A stretch of 13,567 nucleotides of DNA, from contig CAJTOT010000018.1 in NCBI GenBank assembly GCA_910577935.1, forward strand, positions 3,517 to 17,083, written 5' to 3'. The stretch comes from an uncultured Hungatella sp. (GTDB lineage: Bacteria; Bacillota; Clostridia; Lachnospirales; Lachnospiraceae). The notes beneath the pieces were generated by a model. The model saw only the letters and a list, made by a program, of their open reading frames with translations, had not been told where the DNA came from and made no database searches. This document shows, in pieces, positions 1 to 5,267 of this stretch. Position 1 is the stretch's first letter; each line of letters opens with the position of its first letter. Made by a program: the position numbers and the translations under genes.

Positions 1-429
1 AAGTGCAGAAAAGTGAAGCTGGAACACGGAATCGGCATGATTATCATCGATTATCTCCAGCTGATGACCGGGAACAGCAGAGGCAATGACAACCGCCAGC
101 AGGAGATATCGGAGATATCCCGCTCCCTGAAAGCCCTGGCGAGAGAGATGCAGGCGCCGGTGGTGGCCCTGTCCCAGTTGAGCCGCGCCTGTGAGACCAG
201 GACCGACCACCGGCCTATGCTCTCGGATTTGAGAGAGTCCGGGGCTATCGAGCAGGACGCGGATGTGGTGATGTTCCTGTACAGAGACGACTACTACAAC
301 AAAGATTCAGAGATGAAAGATATGGCGGAGGTGATTATCGCCAAACAGAGAAACGGCCCTATCGGCACGGTCAACCTGGTTTGGATGCCTCAGTACACCA
401 GATTCGCCAACGCCACAAGACAGCAGTGA
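1..429 (+). CDS. dnaB: Replicative DNA helicase DnaB, C-terminal fragment
   Basis: This is the last 142 codons of the hexameric replicative helicase that unwinds DNA at the fork using ATP. The reading frame is open from base 1, so the gene begins outside the window; the GTG at 13 is internal. Visible are the Walker B strand MIIIDYLQLM, the LSQLSR segment, the conserved SDLRESGAIEQDADVV stretch with downstream FLYR, and the IIAKQRNGP motif that supplies the arginine-rich finger region, all in RecA-fold DnaB order. The protein ends a few residues after the aromatic RFAN motif, as is usual for the family. The stop codon (427-429) lies in the loop of a terminator hairpin, so this is the end of its transcription unit. 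Identity is firm from the motifs; only the N-terminal half is unseen. Confidence 0.97.
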   Translation, partial: KCRKVKLEHGIGMIIIDYLQLMTGNSRGNDNRQQEISEISRSLKALAREMQAPVVALSQLSRACETRTDHRPMLSDLRESGAIEQDADVVMFLYRDDYYNKDSEMKDMAEVIIAKQRNGPIGTVNLVWMPQYTRFANATRQQ

Positions 430-446
430 CAGGGCTGTCTTTTTTT
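417..446 (+). terminator. Intrinsic terminator of dnaB
   Basis: An 8-bp stem AAGACAGC (417-424) / GCTGTCTT (434-441) with a 9-base loop runs directly into a T tract (440-446). The dnaB stop codon sits inside the loop, so the terminator overlaps the coding end. Confidence 0.75.
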
Positions 447-555
447 GTATCATAAGAAAGTTCTCCGGGCAGGACCGCGCTGCGCCGCGAAAGCTCCCGG
501 GCGGCGGATGCGGAGACGGGGACAGGATTTCTTTTCTCATGTTCTCATGATTTTC

Positions 556-564
556 TGGCATAAT
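556..564 (+). promoter_or_regulatory. Candidate extended -10 promoter for the MerR-type gene
   Basis: TGG followed by CATAAT (5 of 6 to consensus) makes an extended -10 (TGn-10) element; no good -35 box is seen 16-18 bases upstream. Transcription would start near 571, just before a 12-bp palindrome at 580-591 and about 57 bases before the start codon. Two tandem copies of TTCTCATG lie just upstream (534-549). Confidence 0.35.
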
Positions 565-579
565 ATTCATTTTTAAAGC

Positions 580-591
580 ATATCATGATAT
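580..591. promoter_or_regulatory. Perfect 12-bp palindrome, possible operator
   Basis: ATATCATGATAT is a perfect inverted repeat 36 bases before the start codon of a gene whose product begins with a MerR-type DNA-binding domain. Placement downstream of the likely transcription start fits an autoregulatory operator. This is inference; AT-rich palindromes of this size also occur by chance. Confidence 0.3.
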
Positions 592-627
592 AAGGTAGGA
601 AATCTGGAAACAAAAGGAGAGGATGTT

Positions 628-1602
628 ATGTCTGAGGTACGTTATCTTATATCAGATGCATCGAAACAGGTGGATGTGGAGTCCCATGTACTCCGGTACT
701 GGGAGGACGAGCTGGAACTGGACATCCCAAGGAATGACATGGGACATCGCTACTATACGGAATATCATATTCGTTTATTTCGTCAGATAAAAGATTTAAA
801 GGAGAAAGGATACCAGCTGAAGGCAATCAAAAGTGCCCTGAACAAAATGGCAGGTGCTATGGGAGAGATTACCATCACCGAAGATTATATGGAGGAAGAC
901 ATGAAAGCAGCTTGGAATGAGGGCCAGAGAAAAGAACGGGGGACAGTGGGACAGTCCAGGGGAGTGCCGTGGGAGACCGTAAAGGCGGCGCCAGAGAACC
1001 TGGCGGCAGGGCAGCTGCAGAAAATTCCAAAAGAAGCTGCAGAAAAAACAGCGTCAGAACCGGCTCCCCTAAAAGGCGGGCAACCTCCTGTAAATCATAC
1101 CAAGACGAAACTGCCAGCCGGGCCCCGGGAGGCTGTCGGGCAGGCAGGGTCAGCGCGACAGGGAGAAAAGACTCCTGAAACCGTGAAGGGAAGGGAGCGG
1201 GAGATCGGAGAGAAAAAGAAAGCGCCGGAGGAAAAGAAAGTCGGTCAGATGGAGGTGGTGCAGCAGCAGAAAGGCAATGTCACGGAACTGAACGCGGAAA
1301 AAATGGCCAGGTTCCAGAGCGTCATGAACCACATCATAGGGCGGGCCATGGATGCCAACATGGACAGGCTTGCCAGGGAAGTGAGCAACACAGTCAGCGA
1401 AGATGTGACAGACAAGGTGATGAAAGAAGTAGAGTACTTAATGCGGGTCAGCGACGAGAAGGAGGAAGAGCGCTTCCGTCAGTTGGATGAGACCATCCGG
1501 GCTTACCAGAAGCAGGGAAAAGGCCGCGCCGAGGCCGCGGCCACAAAGGTTCCCTTTTTCAAAAAGAAAAAATTCGGCAAAAGCGGGAAAAAAATGTTTT
1601 GA
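628..1602 (+). CDS. MerR-type helix-turn-helix protein with disordered linker and helical C-terminus
   Basis: The protein has 324 residues. Residues 5-75 read as a MerR-family winged HTH: the LRYWEDEL helix, then the GHRYYTEYHIRLFRQI segment, then a KGYQLKAIK helix. Residues 95-220 are low in complexity (Ala, Pro, Lys, Glu, Gln) and probably disordered. Residues 222-298 are predicted helical, with charged heptad-like stretches, and the tail (308-324) is strongly basic (FFKKKKFGKSGKK). No effector-binding domain typical of metal- or drug-sensing MerR regulators is visible. The ATG at 628 has an AGGAGAGG site (615-622) at good spacing. It follows terminated dnaB, so it should have its own promoter, and it converges on the hydrolase gene with only 18 bases between stops. 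The build recalls RacA-like chromosome-organising proteins (MerR-like HTH plus helical region) more than a classical regulator, but function is not established. Confidence 0.85.
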   Translation: MSEVRYLISDASKQVDVESHVLRYWEDELELDIPRNDMGHRYYTEYHIRLFRQIKDLKEKGYQLKAIKSALNKMAGAMGEITITEDYMEEDMKAAWNEGQRKERGTVGQSRGVPWETVKAAPENLAAGQLQKIPKEAAEKTASEPAPLKGGQPPVNHTKTKLPAGPREAVGQAGSARQGEKTPETVKGREREIGEKKKAPEEKKVGQMEVVQQQKGNVTELNAEKMARFQSVMNHIIGRAMDANMDRLAREVSNTVSEDVTDKVMKEVEYLMRVSDEKEEERFRQLDETIRAYQKQGKGRAEAAATKVPFFKKKKFGKSGKKMF

Positions 1603-1620
1603 CGGCTCCACAGTGAAGCG

Positions 1621-2340
1621 TCAACTCCGGCAGGATTCCACGAAGGCCTTAAAAAGTCTTTCGGAAGCCAAATCCTGTTCCCGCAGATATTCGGGATGCC
1701 ACTGGACAGCGATGAGCCATGGGTATTCCGGCATTTCAACAGCTTCGATCAGGCCGTCAGGGGCCGTGGCGCAGACTGCCAACCCGTCTGCCACATCCCT
1801 GACGGCCTGATGGTGCATGCTGTTGACCCGGAGAACTCCAGACCGGCATATATTTGCCAGACGGCTTTCGGGGACAAGGCTGACCGTGTGGGTGGGGATG
1901 TGGAAAGCACAGGGCTGTTGGTGGGCCAGGGGGAAGGCGGAGGAAGGCCGGTGCTGGGAAGGGATATCCTGGTAGATATTGCCTCCCAGGGCCACATTGA
2001 TGATCTGGATTCCCCGGCATATGCCGAGGACAGGCTTTCCCGTCTTCATCACCTGGGACAGGAGAGCCAGTTCCATGGTATCTCTCATGGCGGAGATGCT
2101 GCCGCACTGCCGGTGGGTCTCCTCCCCAAACAGAAAAGGATGGGGGTCAGGGCCGCCGGTGAAAAGGAAGCCGTCGAAGGTCTCCGCCATCTGCCGGCAG
2201 TCTTCCTGGGAGACGGCCAGGGGCAGCGTCACAGGGATAGCCCCGGCAGCAGACAGCGCCGACAAATAGGCAGGGCGGGTGAAAAGATTCTGATTTTCCG
2301 TGTTGTGGCCGGGAGTCAGGCCGATGAGCGGTTTGGACAT
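1621..2340 (-). CDS. Gamma-glutamyl-gamma-aminobutyrate hydrolase family protein (peptidase C26, class I GATase-like)
   Basis: The 239-residue cytosolic protein has the class I glutamine amidotransferase fold. Near the N-terminus is PLIGLTPGHN, followed by the FLFTGGPDPHP loop. The nucleophile elbow GICRGIQIINVALGG holds Cys108. MHHQAV follows, and WHPE near the C-terminus gives His215 and Glu217 of the triad. Length and motif order match the PuuD/peptidase C26 family, which hydrolyses gamma-glutamyl amide bonds (for example gamma-Glu-GABA in putrescine breakdown). The true substrate cannot be read here, because no other putrescine pathway gene is nearby. The ATG at 2340 has an AGGAG site 6 bases upstream. 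A terminator (2405-2436) separates it from the upstream ferredoxin gene, so it is probably monocistronic. No clear terminator is seen after its stop; transcription may run into the antisense of the MerR-type gene. Confidence 0.92.
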   Translation of the reverse strand: MSKPLIGLTPGHNTENQNLFTRPAYLSALSAAGAIPVTLPLAVSQEDCRQMAETFDGFLFTGGPDPHPFLFGEETHRQCGSISAMRDTMELALLSQVMKTGKPVLGICRGIQIINVALGGNIYQDIPSQHRPSSAFPLAHQQPCAFHIPTHTVSLVPESRLANICRSGVLRVNSMHHQAVRDVADGLAVCATAPDGLIEAVEMPEYPWLIAVQWHPEYLREQDLASERLFKAFVESCRS

Positions 2341-2404
2341 AGAGTTCTCCTTTCAGATACCGGCGCGGAAATTATTCGTGAACGGGGAAAAGGCGTCTGC
2401 GCGC

Positions 2405-2436
2405 AAAAAAACGGGAATCCCGCCTTTGAGATTCCC
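2405..2436 (-). terminator. Intrinsic terminator of the ferredoxin gene
   Basis: Read on the minus strand, a 7-bp stem GGGAATC / GATTCCC (2413-2419 with 2430-2436) is followed by G and seven Ts (2411 down to 2405). It lies 57 bases past the ferredoxin stop and before the hydrolase start. Confidence 0.75.
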
Positions 2437-2492
2437 TTTGCCGCTTAGGAACCGGCTTTGCGGTCCCGTTATAAGTATCTGTGTAAATAAGA

Positions 2493-2663
2493 TTAAGCCT
2501 CGCTGATAGCACCAGTCGGGCAGGCACCCTCGCAAGCGCCGCAGTCGATGCAGGCATCAGCGTCAACAACGTACTGTCCGTCTCCCATAGAGATAGCGCC
2601 TACCGGGCATTCGCCTTCACAAGTACCGCAAGCTACACAAGCATCACTAATAACACGTGCCAT
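2493..2663 (-). CDS. 2[4Fe-4S] clostridial-type ferredoxin
   Basis: The gene encodes 56 residues, a small acidic electron carrier for low-potential redox reactions in the cytosol. Two cluster motifs of the form CxxCxxCxxxCP are present: Cys9, 12, 15, 19 then Pro20, and Cys38, 41, 44, 48 then Pro49. This is the classical pseudo-twofold layout and usual length of clostridial ferredoxins. The start is ATG at 2663 with a full AAGGAGGT site (2671-2678) 7 bases upstream. Codons favour pyrimidine-ended forms (GCT, GGT, GTT, TGC) more than neighbouring genes, as expected for a highly expressed gene. It has its own promoter and terminator, so it is monocistronic and divergent from the DUF1858-type gene. 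The redox partner cannot be inferred, since no oxidoreductase is adjacent. Confidence 0.96.
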   Translation of the reverse strand: MARVISDACVACGTCEGECPVGAISMGDGQYVVDADACIDCGACEGACPTGAISEA

Positions 2664-2699
2664 AATCATTACCTCCTTATATTCTATGCGTGTGTAATC

Positions 2700-2728
2700 A
2701 TTTTATACCATAACCGGCGAATATTCAA
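2700..2728 (-). promoter_or_regulatory. Promoter of the ferredoxin gene
   Basis: On the minus strand TTGAAT (2728-2723) and TAAAAT (2705-2700) are spaced by exactly 17 bases. They lie about 37 bases ahead of the ferredoxin ATG, the layout of a sigma-A promoter. Confidence 0.6.
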
Positions 2729-2837
2729 GAGGAAATTGAAGGAACCATTGTTCTAATTTAAAAGCAAGAAATTCTCATTAAGGTTTTCGGAGGCAGATGG
2801 AGTCATTATACGTTCAAAGTAACCAGGATTCTCCCCC

Positions 2838-2866
2838 TTGCCAAGAATCGCGAAAAGTATTATAGT
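2838..2866 (+). promoter_or_regulatory. Promoter of the DUF1858-type gene
   Basis: TTGCCA (2838-2843) and TATAGT (2861-2866), each 5 of 6 to consensus, are 17 bases apart. Transcription would start near 2873, giving a leader of about 75 bases. Small hairpins are possible in that leader (for example GCCCA/TGGGC), with no recognised regulatory RNA. Confidence 0.65.
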
Positions 2867-2947
2867 AGTAGACAATACTGGAAATACCGCTGGGGTATGC
2901 CAGGACGCCCAGAAAGTTTGGGCAGATCAGAGAAAGGAGGAATACCC

Positions 2948-3148
2948 ATGCAGATCAATAAAGAGATGCTGATTGGACAGCTGGTTCAGATGGACGAGCT
3001 GATTCCGCAGATGCTGATGGGTGCCGGAATGCACTGCTTAGGATGTCCGTCCGCTCAGGGCGAGAGCCTGGAAGAGGCGTGTTATGTTCATGGAATTGAC
3101 TGTGATGACCTGGTGTCCAAGATGAACGAAGTTCTGGCTGACCGATAA
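2948..3148 (+). CDS. DUF1858-type small redox-motif protein
   Basis: This is a 66-residue protein. It resembles the DUF1858 / hybrid-cluster-protein-associated disulfide domain: an N-terminal helix ending in a GMHCLGCPSAQGES loop, then an EEACYVHGID helix. The CxxC pair is Cys30 and Cys33, with further cysteines at 45 and 52. In this family the CxxC is thought to act as a redox-active disulfide or metal ligand; biochemical function is poorly known. The start is ATG 2948, preceded by AAAGGAGG (2933-2940) at 7 bases. The reading frame stays open 17 codons upstream to 2897, but that ATG lacks a ribosome-binding site. It is transcribed alone from the promoter at 2838-2866 and ends at a strong terminator. 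Ferredoxin lies divergently upstream, so a shared redox theme is possible but unproven. Confidence 0.88.
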   Translation: MQINKEMLIGQLVQMDELIPQMLMGAGMHCLGCPSAQGESLEEACYVHGIDCDDLVSKMNEVLADR

Positions 3149-3169
3149 AGCAAGGATATATAGAAAGTC

Positions 3170-3204
3170 AAAAAAGCCGTCTGTAGGAAAACAGGCGGCT
3201 TTTT
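3170..3204. terminator. Bidirectional terminator between the DUF1858-type gene and mecA
   Basis: A 9-bp stem GCCGTCTGT / ACAGGCGGC (3176-3184 with 3191-3199, one G-T pair) with loop AGGAAA is flanked by six As and five Ts. It can therefore stop transcription from both converging genes. Confidence 0.88.
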
Positions 3205-3247
3205 CGTAGTTTTACAGATCTGGAAGTTTGGAAACAAGCGGCCGGAA

Positions 3248-3979
3248 TCAGATGGTGGACAGTATCTGAAGAGCCCGGTCCCGGCAGATGATGTCATAAT
3301 GCTCCACATAATAAGCCTCGCTGGCATATTCGTGATGGATCTTGATTCCGTATTCTGACAGGATGTTGCAGACACGGCTGAATGCCAGGGAATCACAGCC
3401 CTCGTTCTTGACCACCAGGTAATACTGGCCGGTGCCGGGCTTCTTGTACAATGTGTTGGCTCCGTCGTAGAGATCTCCCACAGCCCGGGCGGCCTCAGAT
3501 ATACGGTCCAGGCTGTCAAAGGTGTAAACGCGGGCCGAGACAGCTTCGGAAGAGCCTTCCCGCGGCTCGGCAGAGCGGGCGCTGTCGGGGAGCATGGAGG
3601 CCATGGAGCCGTCCAGAAGACGGCTTAAACTTTCCGCGCCCTCCAGAAGTTCGCTGGCCAGATGGGAAAGGGCGCTGGAAGTCTCGTCGGAGAAGGGGGA
3701 AAACTTGGAAAAACGGGTATCCAGCTCCTCGGGGTCCTCGATCTTGGTGATCACCAGCATAACGCTCTCATTGGAAAGAGGGATAGCCTCCACCATAAGG
3801 GGAATGTCATCCGCCTCGAAGCCTACTTCATTGTAGGCTTTCTGAATCATCTCCCGAAAAAGGTTCCTGGCCTTCTCGCTTCCGTAAGCCAGCTCGCCCA
3901 GATTCAAATTGCGGGTGCTTAAGTCAACGCTTGTGAGGGTGCATCGAATCTGGTTGTCGTTAATTCTCTCTATTTTCAT
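3248..3979 (-). CDS. mecA: Adaptor protein MecA
   Basis: The 243-residue protein has the MecA two-part layout. Residues 1-95 start MKIERINDNQIRCTL, with the LNLGELAYGSEKA and MIQKAYNEVGF segments. Residues 98-147 form a variable Ser/Ala/Glu-rich linker. Residues 150-243 form a C-terminal domain: YTFDSLDRISEAARA, then the YYLVV strand and the ILSEYG helix. In Bacillus MecA brings substrates such as ComK to the ClpC unfoldase for ClpCP degradation, the N-domain binding targets and the C-domain binding ClpC. Length and order match the family. The ATG at 3979 is preceded by an AAGGAA ribosome-binding site (around 3987-3996). The gene is alone on this strand, ends at the bidirectional terminator, and starts from an AT-rich region where the exact promoter is unclear. 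The target protein in this organism cannot be inferred. Confidence 0.95.
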   Translation of the reverse strand: MKIERINDNQIRCTLTSVDLSTRNLNLGELAYGSEKARNLFREMIQKAYNEVGFEADDIPLMVEAIPLSNESVMLVITKIEDPEELDTRFSKFSPFSDETSSALSHLASELLEGAESLSRLLDGSMASMLPDSARSAEPREGSSEAVSARVYTFDSLDRISEAARAVGDLYDGANTLYKKPGTGQYYLVVKNEGCDSLAFSRVCNILSEYGIKIHHEYASEAYYVEHYDIICRDRALQILSTI

Positions 3980-4160
3980 ACGGGATCACTTCCTTTAATT
4001 TTAAGTACGGTATATTTTTTGAATAGAATATCTCAACAATAATATACTATATAATACGGTCAAATAGCAATTACTATGTAAAAAAATTTTGAAAAATTTA
4101 AGATAATCTGGAATTTATGATTGCGGAAATGCAAAAATTGTATTAAGATACTATCTAAGA
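3980..4160. other. AT-rich intergenic region upstream of mecA
   Basis: No coding frame is seen. The stretch is far more AT-rich than the rest of the window and should hold the mecA promoter. Minus-strand candidates are TTGCTA with TATATT at 18 bases, or TTGAGA with TATACC at 16 bases; neither is convincing. On the plus strand TTGCGG (4121-4126) and TAAGAT (4144-4149), 17 bases apart, could drive the hairpin-rich region that follows, but both boxes are weak. Confidence 0.4.
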
Positions 4161-4162
4161 GG

Positions 4163-4450
4163 TGATATTGAGAGAAGGAGGTGGGTGCGGCAGAACACCG
4201 CCATGTCCGGAATATCAGTTAAAGTGCCTGCAGGAGATTTGGGCAGGTACAGCTTATATATTCGCAGCCTTAGTTATTTCTTGAAGAAAATCTGGAGAGC
4301 TACTCTCTGTGTGCCCTGGGGAGACCAGGGACATCTGAGTCAGAAAGCGGTATCCCCTTGAGGGAGCAGAGGCCGGCAGTCTGACTATCTGCATTCAGCA
4401 GAATAACCCCCTGTTTTATTGTGCGTTCGTGAGGACAGAGCGCAGCCATA
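4163..4450 (+). ncRNA. Candidate structured RNA, first part of hairpin-rich region
   Basis: About 290 non-coding bases hold many consecutive foldable hairpins. TGATATT (4163-4169) pairs with AATATCA (4211-4217) around an inner GGTG/CACC hairpin. GTGCCTGC pairs with GCAGGTAC (4224-4250, one G-T pair). GAGAG pairs with CTCTC (4295-4307), and CCCTGG with CCAGGG around 4314-4330. AGTCAGA (4338-4344) pairs with TCTGACT (4380-4386). TCTGC pairs with GCAGA (4388-4402), which competes with a longer GCA-AATAA / TTATT-TGC pairing just downstream. I do not recognise a known class. It could be an independent small RNA, a leader of the gene at 4723, or chance folding. Strand is assumed from the downstream gene. 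Confidence 0.35.
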
Positions 4451-4642
4451 TCTTTTATTACTGTATTTTCAGACAGGTGTGTTCAAAGTTCAAGGATCAT
4501 CTCTTAAATACAATCTATAAGGCATGAGATGACGCGGCAGAGGCCGTCTGTTTGCCGTGCCATTCAGCGGGCGCGGCCGACGCTGTCTGATGCTGCCTGG
4601 GCAGCAGGCAGGCAGAACAGACGGGCGGCTTCGGGACAGAGC
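4366..4642 (+). repeat. Partly conserved motif series occurring twice
   Basis: Three motifs recur in the same order: GCAGAGGCCG at 4366 and 4537, CATTCAGC at 4392 and 4561, GGACAGAGC at 4433 and 4634. A TCTG also follows the first motif in both copies. The offsets (171, 169, 201) suggest a diverged tandem duplication, with the second copy gaining an extra hairpin between the last two motifs. The sequence between motifs is not obviously alike, so chance is not excluded. Confidence 0.35.
4544..4624 (+). ncRNA. Candidate three-way-junction RNA element upstream of the 75-residue ORF
   Basis: Three nested helices fit together. P1 is CCGTCTGT (4544-4551) with ACAGACGG (4617-4624), 8 perfect pairs. 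P2 is GCCGTGCC (4554-4561) with GGCGCGGC (4570-4577), 8 pairs including one G-T, loop ATTCAGCG. P3 is CTGTCTG (4583-4589) with CAGGCAG (4609-4615), topped by TGCTGC / GCAGCA (4591-4606) with a 4-base loop. The junction strands are 2, 5 and 1 bases. Almost every base is accounted for, which is unusual for random GC-rich DNA. It lies 99 bases before the ATG at 4723 and fits no riboswitch class whose conserved boxes I know. It may be a cis-regulatory leader or part of a longer RNA; ligand and function are unknown. Confidence 0.45.
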
Positions 4643-4695
4643 TCTTTTCCGGCAATGTGTCACGGCAGAGCCTCCTGAGAGAAGGGAAAAGAGCT
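4640..4695 (+). repeat. 11-bp inverted repeat just upstream of the 75-residue ORF
   Basis: AGCTCTTTTCC (4640-4650) pairs perfectly with GGAAAAGAGCT (4685-4695) across 34 bases that contain a small CTC/GAG hairpin. No T tract follows, so it is not a standard terminator. It ends 13 bases before the AAGGAG site of the next gene, where it could influence translation. Confidence 0.5.
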
Positions 4696-4722
4696 GCTGT
4701 TGAAGGCAAAGGAGAAGGTTGG

Positions 4723-4950
4723 ATGAAAAAGTACGGTACAGAGGATCAGAGACGGCAGTATGTTGACGGGTTCAGAAAATACGAGTCAAAAGGCATACCG
4801 GTCTATATTGACGGGCGGAAACCGGGAAAGGAAGACTGGGATAAGATTTTTTGGGTGAACGAGGACGGAGCCTTTTATATGTGTGACTACGTAGGAAGTG
4901 AGGAGGGGGGATTAAAAGAGATTCATTTCGACAAGGTGTATAACCGATAG
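4723..4950 (+). CDS. Small hypothetical protein, 75 residues
   Basis: I cannot assign a function. The start is ATG 4723, with AAGGAG (4709-4714) 8 bases upstream. An in-frame ATG at 4657 has no ribosome-binding site and would run through the inverted repeat. The protein is hydrophilic, has no signal peptide or membrane segment, and is rich in aromatic and charged residues. It reads as a compact domain: an N-terminal basic helix with Gln/Arg and YVDGFRKYESKG, a short IPVYIDGR hairpin, then KEDWDKIFWVNEDG and YMCDYVGSE followed by a KEIHFDKVY strand. The pattern of conserved-looking Asp, Trp and Tyr residues suggests a real, constrained protein. It stands alone between the hairpin-rich region and a terminator at 5048-5072. 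A regulated leader is plausible given the upstream structure. Confidence 0.75.
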   Translation: MKKYGTEDQRRQYVDGFRKYESKGIPVYIDGRKPGKEDWDKIFWVNEDGAFYMCDYVGSEEGGLKEIHFDKVYNR

Positions 4951-5047
4951 ACAGGCAGCGCCCCGGAGAATACCATGTTCAGCCTGCAGCCAGGGCTGGG
5001 GCAGCCAGGAAAAAGTGTGTCCCATTGCGGATACACAAACGGTACGG

Positions 5048-5074
5048 GAGAGCAGGCGGACGCCTGCTTTCTTG
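5048..5074 (+). terminator. Probable terminator after the 75-residue ORF
   Basis: AGCAGGC (5051-5057) and GCCTGCT (5062-5068) form 7 perfect pairs around a GGAC loop, extended by three further pairs (GAG with TTC). A short T-rich stretch TTTCTTGT follows; the weak T tract makes it a modest terminator. Confidence 0.55.
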
Positions 5075-5087
5075 TATATCATAGGAA

Positions 5088-5141
5088 AGTGTTTCTATGA
5101 GATAAAAAACACTCTGCGAGAATCCCGCGCAGCAGGATTCT
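5088..5141 (+). other. Two hairpins upstream of the GH18 promoter
   Basis: AGTGTTT (5088-5094) pairs with AAACACT (5107-5113), and AGAATCC (5119-5125) with GGATTCT (5135-5141), 7 pairs each. The second is followed only by TT. They may be back-up terminators for read-through from upstream or a small RNA fragment; nothing decides between these. Confidence 0.4.
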
Positions 5142-5226
5142 TTGATCTGTATGGGGAAACAGGGCCTGTTTTGAAACTTATCAACAGATGTTTAAAGAAA
5201 AATTAAGATGTATGCCAACAAAAATA

Positions 5227-5235
5227 TGTTATACT
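5227..5235 (+). promoter_or_regulatory. Candidate extended -10 promoter for the GH18 gene
   Basis: TGT followed by TATACT (5 of 6) is an extended -10 element. Transcription would begin near 5242, about 26 bases before the TTG start at 5268 and after the ATG at 5208. This supports the TTG as the real start. No good -35 box is seen. Confidence 0.45.
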
Positions 5236-5267
5236 TAAAAGACAAATATTATCCAGGAGGAGGAACC

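Larger units (their letters stand above)
4951..5267. other. Intergenic region between the 75-residue ORF and the GH18 gene
   Basis: It holds a terminator-like hairpin (5048-5071), two further hairpins (5088-5141) and an extended -10 promoter (5227-5235). The open frame at 5015-5206 has no ribosome-binding site or recognisable protein features and was not called. Confidence 0.6.

Noticed and set aside
460..530. GC-rich stretch between dnaB and the MerR-type gene, looking like a repeat or hairpin
   Set aside because: Only short self-complementary pieces such as CCCGGG are present; no stable extended stem or second copy is seen in the window.
1696..2448. Plus-strand open frame of 250 codons
   Set aside because: It is the antisense of the peptidase C26 gene, whose catalytic motifs are clear on the other strand, and it shows no recognisable protein motif or good ribosome-binding site.
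4203..4361. 52-codon open frame starting MSGISVKVPAGD, with a GTG start option at 4185
   Set aside because: The AGGAGG at 4177 is about 20 bases from the ATG and too close to the GTG. The frame crosses several hairpins and has no protein-like pattern.
4290..4441. Glycine-riboswitch-like fragments TCTGGAGAG and AGGACAGAG
   Set aside because: Both strings occur in glycine riboswitches, but the other conserved boxes (such as the CTCTCAGGC element) are missing and the order of helices does not fit.
4670..4682. CTGAGA resembling part of the TPP riboswitch
   Set aside because: The required second conserved region of the TPP aptamer is absent.
5015..5206. Plus-strand open frame of 63 codons
   Set aside because: It has no ribosome-binding site, crosses a terminator-like hairpin and two further hairpins, and encodes nothing recognisable.
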